Shown: positions 26,198 through 35,830, counted from the first letter of the stretch. The stretch: DNA of 64,000 nt from CAIWHR01 sp963836265 (GCA_963836265.1 CAWIIO010000004.1:124001-188000), one strand, 5' to 3'. A program made the numbers and translations. The notes: generated by a model not told the origin, from the sequence alone.

Positions 26198-27838
26198 ATG
26201 CAAGGATTGATGCAAGACCGCCCGCTGCTCATCTCGTCGCTGATCGAGCATGCGAACACGTTCCATCCGGGTGCCGAGATCGTGTCGCGCACCGTCGAAG
26301 GACCCGTGCACCGCTGCACCTATGGCGACATCTACCGCCGCTCGAAGCAGGTGGCCAAGGCGTTGCTCGCGCTCGGTATCGCGCCGGGCGATCGCGTCGC
26401 GACGCTGGCGTGGAACGGCTATCGGCACATGGAGCTCTACTACGGCGTCTCCGGCATGGGCGCGATCCTGCACACGATCAACCCGCGGCTCTTTCCCGAG
26501 CAGCTCGAGTACATCGCCAACCATGCCGAGGATCAGTACCTGTTCTTCGATCTGACGTTCGCGCCGCTGATCGAAAAGCTCGCGCCGCTGATGAAGACGG
26601 TGAAGGGCTTCGTCGCGATGACGGACCGCGCGCACCTGCCGGCTTCGGGAATCCCGAACCTCCTGTGCTACGAGGAGCTCGTCGGGGCGCAGAACGACGA
26701 CTACGACTGGCCGTCGTTCGACGAGCAGAGTGCGGCGTCGCTGTGCTATACGTCCGGCACGACCGGGCACCCGAAGGGCGTCCTCTATTCGCATCGCTCG
26801 ACGGTGCTGCACTCGTATGCGGTGTGCGCGGTCGACGGCCTCCAGCTGTCGTCCGCCGAATCGGCGCTGCTGGTCGTGCCGATGTTCCACGTCAACGCGT
26901 GGGGCACGCCGTACGCCGGTGCGATGTGTGGCGCGAAGCTCGTCATGCCCGGTCCCGCGCTCGACGGCAAGAGCATTTACGAGCTGATGCGCGACGAGCA
27001 GGTGACCGTCGCACTCGGCGTGCCCACCGTCTGGCTGATGCTGTTCAATTACGTCGATGCTGCCCACGTGGAGCCGAAGAAGGACCTCGCCCTGAAGCGC
27101 GTGGTCATCGGCGGCTCGGCCGCGCCGCGCGCGATGAGCGAGCGCTTCGAAACCGGCTTCGGCGCCTTCGTCGTCCACGCGTGGGGGATGACCGAAATGT
27201 CGCCGCTCGGGACCGTCTGCAACCTGCTGCCCAAGCATCGCGGCTGTTCACTCGTGGAGCGGCTCGACCTGCAGGGCAAGCAGGGTCGTCCGATCTACGG
27301 CGTCGAGCTCAGGATCACCGACGACGAGGGCAACCGGCTTCCCCACGACGGCAAGGCCTACGGCCACCTGATGGTGCGCGGGCCCTGGATCACCCGCGGC
27401 TATTTCAAGGGCGAGGGTGGGCAGGTTCTCGACCGCGACGGCTTCTTCGACACCGGCGATGTCGCCACCATCGATGCCGATGGCTACATGCAGATCACCG
27501 ACCGGGCGAAGGACGTGATCAAGTCGGGCGGCGAATGGATCTCGTCGATCGATCTCGAAAATGCGGCGATGGGCCACCCGGCCGTCGCCGAGGCCGCGGT
27601 CATCGGCGTCGCGCACGCCAAATGGCAGGAGCGCCCGCTCCTTGTCGTCGTGAAGAAGGCGGGCAAGGAAACCAGCCGCGACGAGCTGCTCGAGTTCCTC
27701 GACGGCAAGGTCGCGAAGTGGTGGCTGCCCGACGACGTGGCCTTCGTCGACGAGCTGCCGCATACGGCGACGGGCAAGCTCCTGAAGATGAAGCTGCGCG
27801 AGGCGTTCAAGGACTACCGGCTGCCGAACGCGGGGTAG
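26198..27838 (+). CDS. Medium/long-chain acyl-CoA ligase, AlkK-like
   Basis: 546 residues. ANL adenylating enzyme with the P-loop LCYTSGTTGHPKGVLYSHRS, HAWGMTEMSPLGT, FDTGDVATIDADGYMQITDR and the catalytic Lys near the C-terminus (PHTATGKLLKMKL). The start MQGLMQDRPLLISSLIEHA and the WNGYRHMELYYGVSGMGAIL region closely follow AlkK, the medium-chain acyl-CoA synthetase of Pseudomonas alkane degradation. It activates the acid made by the aldehyde dehydrogenase 32 nt upstream. The acyltransferase genes downstream would use the resulting acyl-CoA. Confidence 0.92.
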   Translation: MQGLMQDRPLLISSLIEHANTFHPGAEIVSRTVEGPVHRCTYGDIYRRSKQVAKALLALGIAPGDRVATLAWNGYRHMELYYGVSGMGAILHTINPRLFPEQLEYIANHAEDQYLFFDLTFAPLIEKLAPLMKTVKGFVAMTDRAHLPASGIPNLLCYEELVGAQNDDYDWPSFDEQSAASLCYTSGTTGHPKGVLYSHRSTVLHSYAVCAVDGLQLSSAESALLVVPMFHVNAWGTPYAGAMCGAKLVMPGPALDGKSIYELMRDEQVTVALGVPTVWLMLFNYVDAAHVEPKKDLALKRVVIGGSAAPRAMSERFETGFGAFVVHAWGMTEMSPLGTVCNLLPKHRGCSLVERLDLQGKQGRPIYGVELRITDDEGNRLPHDGKAYGHLMVRGPWITRGYFKGEGGQVLDRDGFFDTGDVATIDADGYMQITDRAKDVIKSGGEWISSIDLENAAMGHPAVAEAAVIGVAHAKWQERPLLVVVKKAGKETSRDELLEFLDGKVAKWWLPDDVAFVDELPHTATGKLLKMKLREAFKDYRLPNAG

Positions 27839-27885
27839 CGTCCTGCGGCCTGGCTTGCGCGGCGCGGCGGAAAGGGAAGCAACGG

Positions 27886-28674
27886 GTGGCGAGGGAAGGG
27901 CGCTTGACATGGTTCGATCTCATCAAGGATGCCTGCTTCGGCCTCACCGATGCGGCAGCGCTTCCGGCCGGCGCGCTGGCGCTCTCCCGCGTGCCCAAAG
28001 GTGACGCGCACGCGGTGCTGGTCTTTCCCGGGTTCCTCTCGACGGATCAACCGACGTGGCCGCTGCGCTGGTTCCTGACCCGGGCCGGCTATCGCGCCTT
28101 CGCCTGGGCGCTCGGCACCAATTACGGGTTCTCGAACGACCACCCCTACGACATCGAGGCGCTGATCGAGCACCGGCTGAAGGAAGTCTTCATCGAATCG
28201 GGTGACCGCAGGATCAGCCTCATCGGCTGGAGCCTGGGCGGCGTCTATGCCAAGGAGCTCGCCCGCCGTTATCCGCAATTGATCCGCGACGTCATTACGC
28301 TGGGCAGCCCAATCAGCGGCAACACGGCCGAAGTCAGCGTCTGGCGCATCTACGAGTGGGTGACGCACATGCGCTTTTCCGAGCCCGGGTTCGCGCGGAA
28401 GCTCCGCGCGCTGGCAGCACCGCTCACCGGCGTACCGATCACCGCCTTCTACAGCCGGATCGACGGCGTCGTTCCGTGGAGGAACGCCTGCGAGAAGGCG
28501 GGTCCCCTGGTCCAGAACATCGAAGTCAAGGCGTCGCATGTCGGCATGGGCTTCGACGCCTTCGTGTATTACCTGATCGCGCATCGGCTCGCCCAATCGG
28601 CGGCGAAGCGCTGGCAGCCGCTCGACGTCGCGGCGCTGCGGGGTCGTTTCCGGGCGGAGCGATCGCCCGTATGA
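27886..28674 (+). CDS. Alpha/beta hydrolase (lipase/esterase-like)
   Basis: 262 residues. VLVFPGFLSTD is the oxyanion-hole strand, LIGWSLGGVYAKELA holds the GxSxG nucleophile elbow, SRIDGVVPW gives the acid and ASHVGMGFD the His. The fold resembles PGAP1/lipase-type hydrolases, with no signal peptide. Two starts compete: GTG 27886 (AGGGAAG 8 nt upstream) and TTG 27904 (GGGAAGG just upstream). The gene lies within the operon between the acyl-CoA ligase and the first WS/DGAT; it may free acyl chains from the stored or imported ester. Confidence 0.82.
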   Translation: MAREGRLTWFDLIKDACFGLTDAAALPAGALALSRVPKGDAHAVLVFPGFLSTDQPTWPLRWFLTRAGYRAFAWALGTNYGFSNDHPYDIEALIEHRLKEVFIESGDRRISLIGWSLGGVYAKELARRYPQLIRDVITLGSPISGNTAEVSVWRIYEWVTHMRFSEPGFARKLRALAAPLTGVPITAFYSRIDGVVPWRNACEKAGPLVQNIEVKASHVGMGFDAFVYYLIAHRLAQSAAKRWQPLDVAALRGRFRAERSPV

Positions 28675-28699
28675 GCGGCGATACCGCACCGGGGACCGC

Positions 28700-30244
28700 A
28701 TGAAACAGCTCACCGGGGCCGACAGCCTCATCCTGCACCTCGAGCGCGGCAACAACTACAGCCACGTCGCCGCGCTCGGGATCTACGACCCCTCGTCGGC
28801 GCCGCAGGGCAGAGTCCGTTTCAAGGACATCCTCGCGCACTTCGCGCACCGCCTGCCGGGCAACGCGATCTTCCGTCAACGCCTCGCGACGGTACCCTTC
28901 GGCCTCGACCGGCCGTACTGGATCGAGGTTGCGGACGTCGACCTCGAGTTCCATATCCGCCATATCGCGCTGCCGCAACCCGGCGACTGGCGCCAGCTGA
29001 TGATCCAGGTGGCGCGGCTGCATTCGCGTCCGCTGGACCGCAGCCGGCCACTGTGGGAGGTCTACGTCATCGAAGGGCTCGACCGAATCGCGGACCTGGC
29101 GTCGGGATCGTTCGCGATCTTTACCAAGTTCCACCACGCGTCGGTCGACGGCATGGCGGCGATCGAGGTGATTGCAGGGATGCATGCGCGCGACCCCGGG
29201 GGCGATGCTGCGGTTGCACGGCGGCAGCCCGCGCGCGCCGACCGCCCGCCGACGAACGCGGAGCTCTATTCGACCGCCGTCGTTCATGGCGTCGAACGTG
29301 CCGTCGGCTTGTCGAAGCTCGTGCTCGGGAGCGCCCGCAGGATCGCCGGCATCGCCGTCGACGAAGTCGCCCGCCGGGTCGGCGCAACGGAATCCGATGC
29401 GACCTCGCTGCCGACGTTCGCGAAGGCGCCGGCGACGCGGTTCAATCGCCCGATTTCGGCCAACCGGGTGGTCGAGGCGATCGGGATTCCGCTCGCCGCG
29501 ATGAAAGAGCTTCGCGCCAAGGTGGAGGGCGTCACGGTCAACGACGTCTTTCTCGCCGTGGTAGGCGGCGCGCTGCGCCGCTATCTCGCGGCCAAAAGGG
29601 ACTTGCCCCAACGGTCGTTGACGGCGCTGATGCCGATCAGCCTGCGCAGCGATGCGAAGGCGGGCGGCAACCAGGTCGGCGGCGTTCCCGTGCCGGTGCG
29701 CTCCGACATCGCCGACCCGGTCGAACGGCTGCGCGCCGTGCATCGCGCCGCGCTCGATGCCAAGCGGCAGGCCGAGCGGATCGGCAAGGACCTCCTGATG
29801 AACGCGTTCGACGCGCTCCCCCAGGTCGCCGCCGAGCTTGTCATGACGCGGGTGCTGATGCCGCAGCTCAACACCGCCGTCTCCAACGTTCGCGGCCCTG
29901 ATGCGCCACTGTTCGTCGCCGGTGCGCGACTGGTGCGGCTTTACCCGGTGAGCGTGCCCGCCGACGGCGTCGGCCTCAATCACACCGCGGTCAGTTACGA
30001 TGGCGTGATGTGGATCTCGGCGGTCGCGTGCCGCAACATGATGCCGGACCCGGCGTTCTACGCCGACTGCATGCGGGAGAGCTTCGACGAGCTCGCGCGG
30101 GCGGTGGGCGCTTTGCCCGGGCCTACGGCGGCGCAACGGAAGACAGCCGCAGGGCGCGCCGCAGCCGGCAACCCGGCAGCCGCGCGTCTGGCGCCCGCCA
30201 CAAAGCGCCGTTCGCGCCGCGGCGCCGCTGCATCGCCGCGCTAG
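28700..30244 (+). CDS. Wax ester synthase/diacylglycerol acyltransferase (WS/DGAT) 1
   Basis: 514 residues. All WS/DGAT landmarks are intact: N-terminal LTGADSLILHLER, SRPLWEVYVIEGL (PLW motif) and the active-site HHASVDG (H145, H146, D150). VNDVFLAVVGGALRRYL (NDV helix) and NVRGPDAPLFVAGARL follow. It transfers an acyl group from acyl-CoA to a fatty alcohol or diacylglycerol, at the membrane or lipid-body surface. First of three tandem paralogues; starts 25 nt after the hydrolase stop. The last ~55 residues are a basic Ala/Pro-rich tail. Confidence 0.92.
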   Translation: MKQLTGADSLILHLERGNNYSHVAALGIYDPSSAPQGRVRFKDILAHFAHRLPGNAIFRQRLATVPFGLDRPYWIEVADVDLEFHIRHIALPQPGDWRQLMIQVARLHSRPLDRSRPLWEVYVIEGLDRIADLASGSFAIFTKFHHASVDGMAAIEVIAGMHARDPGGDAAVARRQPARADRPPTNAELYSTAVVHGVERAVGLSKLVLGSARRIAGIAVDEVARRVGATESDATSLPTFAKAPATRFNRPISANRVVEAIGIPLAAMKELRAKVEGVTVNDVFLAVVGGALRRYLAAKRDLPQRSLTALMPISLRSDAKAGGNQVGGVPVPVRSDIADPVERLRAVHRAALDAKRQAERIGKDLLMNAFDALPQVAAELVMTRVLMPQLNTAVSNVRGPDAPLFVAGARLVRLYPVSVPADGVGLNHTAVSYDGVMWISAVACRNMMPDPAFYADCMRESFDELARAVGALPGPTAAQRKTAAGRAAAGNPAAARLAPATKRRSRRGAAASPR

Positions 30245-30260
30245 AAGGAAGAGAAGAACA

Positions 30261-31841
30261 ATGGAGCAACTGACCGGGCTCGAAAACCTCTACCTGCACC
30301 TCGAGTCCGACGGCATGCCGATGCACGTATCGTCGCTGACGATCTACGATCGGTCGTCGGCGCCCAGTGGGCGGGTCGAATTCCGCGATATCCAGCAGTT
30401 CTTCGTCGAGCGCGCACATCGCTCACCGGTGTTCCGGCGCCGCCTCGTCACGTTGCCGCTCGCGGTCGCGCGCCCGTACTGGATCGACGACCCCGGCTTC
30501 GACATCGAATTTCACCTGCGGCATATCGCGCTGCCAAGACCGGGCGACTGGCGCCAGCTCTGCACGCAGGTCGCGCGTCTGCACGCCCGCCCGCTCGATC
30601 GCAACCGTCCCCTGTGGGAGTGCTACGTGATCGAGGAGCTCGACAACATCCCGGGATTGCCGGCGGCGAGCTTCGCGCTGGCGATCAAGACCCATTACGC
30701 GGCGCTCGGCGGGGCGCTTGGCGGGCAGCTCTTCGCTGCGCTGCACGAGCTCGCCCCCGGCAGCCGCGCATCGCCGCCGAAGGAAGTCCCTTTCTTCGAT
30801 CGCCACCCCACGCTCGTCGATCTCGCGCGGCGCGCCACGGCCGACAGCCTCAAATGGCCCGTGCGACTCGCCCGTTTCGTTGCCGCGGGAGCAACGCCGG
30901 TGCTGGCGCTTTCGATGAAGCAGGCCGGCCGGCTGATCCGCTGCACGTCAGGCGCAGAACGCGGTGAGCGCGCGCCGCAAGCGCGCGCTCCGCGCACGCG
31001 CTTCAATGGCAGAGTGTCGCCGCACCGGGTAACGGACGGCGTTCGCTTCGACCTCGTGGACATCGAACGGATCCGCGACGCCGTGCCGGGCGCGACCGTC
31101 AACGACGTGGCGATCGCGGTTGTCGGCGGCGCGCTTTCGAAGTATCTCGAAGGACGCCTCGAGGCGCCGGCAGCGGGCCTCGTCGCCGAGGCGCCGCTCG
31201 CGAGCCGCTCCGAAACCCGCGTCTACGCGAGCCGCACGTTCGCCGATTCGGCGATCATGCCGCTTCACTCGGACCTCGAGGATCCGGTCGATCGGCTGCG
31301 GGCCGTGGCGGCCGAGACGCGGCGGTGCAAGGCGAGCACGGGAACGCGTCTCGGCAGGCGCCTCGCGCTCGATGCGACCGAGATCGTCCCGGCGATGCTC
31401 GTGCGCGTCGCCGGCGAGGTCGTGCGGCGCGTCAGGCTTGGCAACCGGCTCGCCCCGCTCGTGAATGCGTCGATCGCGAGCATTCGCGGTCCCGACGTGC
31501 CTTTGTATCTGGCCGGCGCGCGGCTCGTCGCCTACTACGGGCAGGCCGCGGTGCACGATCTTGCGGGCCTCGCCCACGTCGTCGGCTACTACCACGGGGC
31601 AATGACGATCACCGTCACCGGCTGCCGCACGATGTTGCCCGATCCGGCGCGCTACGCCGAGTGCCTGCGCGCGGCGGCCAACGATCTGGGTGTCGCGCTC
31701 GGCATTTTCACCGCCCGGCGGGAGAAGGCTCCATTCGTCGAAATCGGTCGCCACGAGACCCGGCAGCGCACGATCCCGCGCGGCCGGCGGCGGCGGAGCA
31801 TGCGCCACGTCGAGTCGAAAACGAACGCGGCCGGGGCTTGA
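30261..31841 (+). CDS. WS/DGAT paralogue 2 with degenerate active site
   Basis: 526 residues, alignable with its neighbours throughout (LTGLENLYLHLES, NRPLWECYVIEEL, VNDVAIAVVGGALSKYL, SIRGPDVPLYLAGARL). The catalytic HHxxxDG is replaced: at 145-151 it reads HYAALGG, so the second His (146) is Tyr and the Asp (150) is Gly. The family mechanism needs that His as base, so acyltransferase activity is doubtful. The reading frame is otherwise intact, which argues for a kept non-catalytic or altered function. Starts 17 nt after WS/DGAT 1. Confidence 0.88.
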   Translation: MEQLTGLENLYLHLESDGMPMHVSSLTIYDRSSAPSGRVEFRDIQQFFVERAHRSPVFRRRLVTLPLAVARPYWIDDPGFDIEFHLRHIALPRPGDWRQLCTQVARLHARPLDRNRPLWECYVIEELDNIPGLPAASFALAIKTHYAALGGALGGQLFAALHELAPGSRASPPKEVPFFDRHPTLVDLARRATADSLKWPVRLARFVAAGATPVLALSMKQAGRLIRCTSGAERGERAPQARAPRTRFNGRVSPHRVTDGVRFDLVDIERIRDAVPGATVNDVAIAVVGGALSKYLEGRLEAPAAGLVAEAPLASRSETRVYASRTFADSAIMPLHSDLEDPVDRLRAVAAETRRCKASTGTRLGRRLALDATEIVPAMLVRVAGEVVRRVRLGNRLAPLVNASIASIRGPDVPLYLAGARLVAYYGQAAVHDLAGLAHVVGYYHGAMTITVTGCRTMLPDPARYAECLRAAANDLGVALGIFTARREKAPFVEIGRHETRQRTIPRGRRRRSMRHVESKTNAAGA

Positions 31842-31874
31842 GCGCCGCCCCCCCAGAACAGTGGAAGAAACCCG

Positions 31875-33518
31875 ATGCAACAGCTCGCCGGAACGGACAG
31901 TTACTTTCTCTATACCGAGCGTGGCAACGTCTACAACCACGTCGCCTCGCTCGGTATCTACGACCCATCGACGGCGCCCGGCGGCAAGGTCCGCTTCAAG
32001 GACATCCTCAAGTATTTCGGCGAGCGGCTGCATCTCGATCCGCTGTTCCGCCGGCGCCTGGTCACCGTGCCCCATGGCCTCGACCGCCCGTACTGGGTCG
32101 ACGATCCCGGCCTCGATCTCGAATTCCACGTTCGCCACATCGCGTTGCCGCAGCCGGGCGACTGGCGGCAGCTGCTGATCCAGGTCGCGCGCATCCATTC
32201 GCGGCCGCTCGATCGCAGCCGGCCGCTGTGGGAAGCCTACGTCATCGAAGGGCTCGATCGGATTCCGGGCCTGCCGGCGGGCTCGTTCGCGCTGTACCTG
32301 AAGTTCCACCACGCCTCGCTCGACGGCCAGGCGGGCGTCGCGCTGCTGCGCGCCGTGCATTCACCCTCGCCGCAAGCCGAGCTGGAGCCGCCGCCGCACG
32401 GGGCGCTCTATGCCGAGCGGGATCCAACGACGATCGAACTCTATTCGCGGGCGCTCGCGCGCGGCATCGGCCGCAGCGCGAGCATTTCGTCGCTGTACGT
32501 GAAGACACTGTCGCGCCTGGCGGGTCTCGCCGTCGATCAGCCGTCGAAGAGGAGGGGCGTCGGTGCGGCCGCGGCTGGCGCTTCCGCGCTGCCCGGTTTC
32601 ATCCGCGCGCCTGTCACGCGCTTCAACCAGCGGGTCTCCGCCAATCGCGTCGTCGAAGCGGTGGCGCTGCCGCTCGAGCCGATGCGCCGCGCACGCACGA
32701 GCATCGCGGGCGTCACGATCAACGACCTGTTCCTGACCATCGTCGGCGGCGCACTTCACAAGTATCTTGCCGACAAGGAGGAGTTGCCGGAGGCCTCGCT
32801 GATGGCGCTGATGCCGATGAGCGTGCGCCAGGAAGGCGCCGCGTCGGGCGGTGGAAATCAGGTGGGCGGCGTGCCGGTGCCGCTGCACACCGAGATCGCC
32901 GCTCCGCTTGCGCGTCTCGCGGCCGTCCACGCCGATGCGGAGTCCGCCAAGCGCGGCTCCGACGCGATGGGGCGGGGCTTCCTGAAGTCGATCCTGGACG
33001 AGCTGCCGCATTTCGCCGCCGAGGCGTTTGTGCGCTATTACGTGTATCCGCAGCTCAATGTGACCGTCTCCAACGTCCGCGGTCCCGAAGCGACGCTCTA
33101 CGTCGCGGGCGCGCGCCTCGTCCACTTCTATCCGGTCAGCATCGCAACCGACTATGTCGGGCTCAACCACACGGGGTTCAGCTACAACGGCGTCATGTGG
33201 ATCACCGCCGTCGCCTGTCGCAACATGATGCCGGACCCCGGCCATTACGCCGATTGCCTGCGCGCGAGCTTCGACGAACTGATGGCGGCGATCGATGCGC
33301 TGCCCCGGCAGGCCGACCCCGAAAGCGCGAAATCCCTCGCGGCGAAACCTCGCGCCAAGCGGACCGGGCACGGGAAAGGCGGGCCTGCGCTCGACCGGCG
33401 GAGCCGCGAGGCTGCCGTCATCAATGCCAAGACGCGCAAGACCGCGCGTGCGACGAGAGTGGGCCCGTCGCCGCCCGCAACGCCGCGGACGCGTCGCGCG
33501 CGCGTCGCCGCGCGATGA
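31875..33518 (+). CDS. Wax ester synthase/diacylglycerol acyltransferase (WS/DGAT) 3
   Basis: 547 residues, most like WS/DGAT 1 (LAGTDSYFLYTERGNVYNHV versus LTGADSLILHLERGNNYSHV). Intact PLW (SRPLWEAYVIEGL), HHASLDG (H145, H146, D150), INDLFLTIVGGALHKYL and NVRGPEATLYVAGARL. The C-terminus has a long basic Arg/Lys/Ala extension after residue ~480 that the fourth paralogue lacks. Same operon, 34 nt after paralogue 2. Expected activity: acyl-CoA to wax ester or triacylglycerol; specificity cannot be told from sequence. Confidence 0.92.
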   Translation: MQQLAGTDSYFLYTERGNVYNHVASLGIYDPSTAPGGKVRFKDILKYFGERLHLDPLFRRRLVTVPHGLDRPYWVDDPGLDLEFHVRHIALPQPGDWRQLLIQVARIHSRPLDRSRPLWEAYVIEGLDRIPGLPAGSFALYLKFHHASLDGQAGVALLRAVHSPSPQAELEPPPHGALYAERDPTTIELYSRALARGIGRSASISSLYVKTLSRLAGLAVDQPSKRRGVGAAAAGASALPGFIRAPVTRFNQRVSANRVVEAVALPLEPMRRARTSIAGVTINDLFLTIVGGALHKYLADKEELPEASLMALMPMSVRQEGAASGGGNQVGGVPVPLHTEIAAPLARLAAVHADAESAKRGSDAMGRGFLKSILDELPHFAAEAFVRYYVYPQLNVTVSNVRGPEATLYVAGARLVHFYPVSIATDYVGLNHTGFSYNGVMWITAVACRNMMPDPGHYADCLRASFDELMAAIDALPRQADPESAKSLAAKPRAKRTGHGKGGPALDRRSREAAVINAKTRKTARATRVGPSPPATPRTRRARVAAR

Positions 33519-33560
33519 CGCCGTCGCGGCGGGATCACGGCGGCGCCCTCGAGGCCGCTC

Positions 33561-34529
33561 ATGCATGAGCTGATCGACCCCCCCGCGCTGCCGTCCTACG
33601 CGCGCTTCGTCGACGATCGGCGTGGCCGGTGGCGACGTCTGTCGCTCAGCCTGATGCTGCGGATGACGGTCAAGCGACAGTGGCGGCCCGACGTCGACGT
33701 CGCTCGGCTGCGCGCGCAGCAGGCGGCGTTCGACGCGAAATTCGGCGTTCTCGATCGACAGGCGCGGCGCACGCCGGTCGACTGCAACGGTGTGGCCGCC
33801 GAGTGGATCGACGTGCCGGAAACGCGGCCGGGCCGCGTGCTCCTATACTTCCACGGGGGCGCGTTCATCCTGCGGTTTCCGATGACGCATGCCGGTCTTG
33901 CCGCGCGCTGGTGCCGTCGTCTCGGCGCGCGCACGCTGATGGTCGATTACCGGCTCGCACCCGAGAACCCTTTTCCCGCCGGTGCGAACGATTGTCACGC
34001 CTCCTATCGGTGGTTGCTCGCACAAGACTTCGCGCCGCGCGATATCGTGATCGCGGGCGACTCCGCCGGGGCCAATCTCGCGCTTTCGACGCTGCTCGCA
34101 ATCAAGGCGGCAGGCGAGCCGCTGCCCGCCTGCGCCGTCTTGATGTCGCCCTTTGTCGATTTCACGCTGAGCGGAAAGAGTCTCGTCACCAACGAGGCGC
34201 GCGATCCCATTTTCACGCTCGCGGGCGGAATGGTCCTGCGGTCTCTGTATGCGCCGCCCGAGCGCCTCCTCGATCCGTCCGCCTCGCCGCTGTTCGGAGA
34301 TTTCATGGGCTTGCCGCCGCTGTTGTTTCAGGTGGGGAGCACGGAAATGCTGCTCGACGAGTCGCTGCGCGCCGCCGCGAAGGCGCATGCGGCCGGCGTG
34401 GCTGTCGAACTCGAGATCTGGCGCAAGATGCCGCACGTGTTTCAGGCGGTCACGACCCTGCCGCAGGCGGCCGCCGCGACCGATAGCGCCGTGCGCTTCG
34501 TTCGCGAGCGCGCCCGCTGGGCAGAGTAG
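33561..34529 (+). CDS. HSL-family esterase/lipase
   Basis: 322 residues of the hormone-sensitive-lipase group of alpha/beta hydrolases. LLYFHGGAFILRFPMTH has the HGG oxyanion motif, VDYRLAPENPFPAG is typical, and the nucleophile sits in IAGDSAGANLA. Asp (STEMLLDES) and His (KMPHVFQAV) complete the triad. No signal peptide: an intracellular esterase that would reverse wax-ester or acylglycerol storage, or hydrolyse an imported ester. Starts 43 nt after WS/DGAT 3 and appears to end the operon; site D follows. Confidence 0.9.
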   Translation: MHELIDPPALPSYARFVDDRRGRWRRLSLSLMLRMTVKRQWRPDVDVARLRAQQAAFDAKFGVLDRQARRTPVDCNGVAAEWIDVPETRPGRVLLYFHGGAFILRFPMTHAGLAARWCRRLGARTLMVDYRLAPENPFPAGANDCHASYRWLLAQDFAPRDIVIAGDSAGANLALSTLLAIKAAGEPLPACAVLMSPFVDFTLSGKSLVTNEARDPIFTLAGGMVLRSLYAPPERLLDPSASPLFGDFMGLPPLLFQVGSTEMLLDESLRAAAKAHAAGVAVELEIWRKMPHVFQAVTTLPQAAAATDSAVRFVRERARWAE

Positions 34530-34540
34530 GCGGCGGGAGC

Positions 34541-34585
34541 CACCCCTTCGTTGGGGGTGTGCGCGGCGAGCGGCCGTTCTAACCT
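34541..34585 (+). promoter_or_regulatory. Regulon promoter, site D
   Basis: Inverted repeat CACCCC - 7 nt - GGGGTG (34541-34559, centre 34550), then TAACCT at 34580-34585, 30 nt from the centre. A start 6-7 nt past the -10 falls on or next to the thiolase ATG (34592), so the transcript may be leaderless; no Shine-Dalgarno precedes that ATG. Confidence 0.6.
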
Positions 34586-34591
34586 CTGCCG

Positions 34592-35782
34592 ATGAATGCG
34601 CAAACGCTCGTTGCCGGCGTCGGCATGGTGCCGTTCAAGAGTCCCGGCCGGAGCGATCCGTACGACGTGATGGCCGAAACGGCCGTTCGCGCCGCGCTCG
34701 CCGACGCGCGTCTCGACTATGACCTGATCGATCAGGCGTTCGCGGCCTTCGTGCTCGCCGATTCAGGCTCGGGGCAGCGCACCCTCTATCGCGTCGGGAT
34801 CACGGGGATCCCGATTGCGAACGTCAACAACAATTGCGCGTCGGGTTCGACGGCGTTGTATCTCGCCCGCCAGGCCCTGCTGTCCGGCGAGGCCGAATGC
34901 ACGCTCGCAGTCGGCTTCGAAGAGATGCGGGCAGGGGCAGCCGAGCGAAGCACCGCCGCATCCGATCCGCACGGGCACCAGCGCGAATGCGCGGCGACGG
35001 CGCCGGGATTCGGCGCGCTGCAACGCGCGCTGCCGCCGGCGTTGCAACTGCCGGGCGCCCAGCTCGAATGGATGCGTCGCGAGCTGGGGGTCGCCGACAC
35101 GACGTTTGCGCAGATCGCCGTCAAGGCGCGCGCGCATGCGGCGAGAAACCCGTATGCAATGCTTCGCGACCCCCTGACGGTCGAAGCCGTCCTCGCGCAA
35201 CCGCCGCTCACGGGGCATCTCCGCAAGCTCTATGCGTGCCTGCCGAGCTCGGGCGCGGCGGCGGTCGTCTTGTGCACGGCGCGCTTCGCGGCGCGCCACG
35301 GGGTCAAGCAGGACGTGGCGATGCTGGCGCAGGCGATGGTCAGCGACACCGCGCCGGACCTCGAGGAAGGGAACGTCTTGGACGCGCTGGGGCGTGGGGC
35401 AACGCATCGCGCTTCCCGCCGGGCGTATGCGACGGCCGGCGTCGGCCCCGAAGACATCGACGTCGCCGAAGTTCACGACTGCGTCGTCAGCAACGAGCTC
35501 ATTGCCTGCTCCAGCCTCGGCTTCTGCGGCGAGGACGACATCGACCGCTTCGTGCAGGAAGGCGAGAACACTTACGGCGGCAAGGTCGTCATCGGTCCGT
35601 CCGGCGGGCTGCTGTCCATGGGGCATCCGCTCGGCGCGACGGGCGTTGCGCAAATCGCCGAGCTTACGTGGCAGCTTCGCGGCCAGGCAGGCGGCCGCCA
35701 GGTCGAAGGCGCCCGCACCGCGCTCGCGCACAACGGCGGCCTGGGCAGGGCGCTATCGGTCGCCATCCTGCAGGCGCGCTGA
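34592..35782 (+). CDS. SCP2-type thiolase / acetyl-CoA acyltransferase
   Basis: 396 residues of the thiolase superfamily. NVNNNCASGSTALYLA carries the acyl-accepting Cys, EVHDCVVSNEL the conserved His and GHPLGATGVAQIAELTW the GHP block. The HD/GHP pattern without a typical C-terminal CxG is that of the SCP-x/lipid-transfer thiolases, which act on branched or steroid-like acyl-CoAs as well as fatty acyl-CoAs. It would complete beta-oxidation with the FadB-like enzyme at 41083. It has its own promoter (site D) and probably leaderless initiation. Convergent with WS/DGAT 4. Confidence 0.88.
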   Translation: MNAQTLVAGVGMVPFKSPGRSDPYDVMAETAVRAALADARLDYDLIDQAFAAFVLADSGSGQRTLYRVGITGIPIANVNNNCASGSTALYLARQALLSGEAECTLAVGFEEMRAGAAERSTAASDPHGHQRECAATAPGFGALQRALPPALQLPGAQLEWMRRELGVADTTFAQIAVKARAHAARNPYAMLRDPLTVEAVLAQPPLTGHLRKLYACLPSSGAAAVVLCTARFAARHGVKQDVAMLAQAMVSDTAPDLEEGNVLDALGRGATHRASRRAYATAGVGPEDIDVAEVHDCVVSNELIACSSLGFCGEDDIDRFVQEGENTYGGKVVIGPSGGLLSMGHPLGATGVAQIAELTWQLRGQAGGRQVEGARTALAHNGGLGRALSVAILQAR

Positions 35783-35830
35783 CCCGGGACCTAGCGGGCT
35801 CGGGTCGCGGAGCGGCGAGTCGGGCGCAGT

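Noticed and set aside
28700..33518. HHxxxDG proteins plus a nearby PPTase as a nonribosomal peptide cluster
   Set aside because: The proteins have full WS/DGAT architecture (PLW, NDV, NVRGP) and no adenylation or carrier domains are present; the PPTase is >10 kb away and alone.
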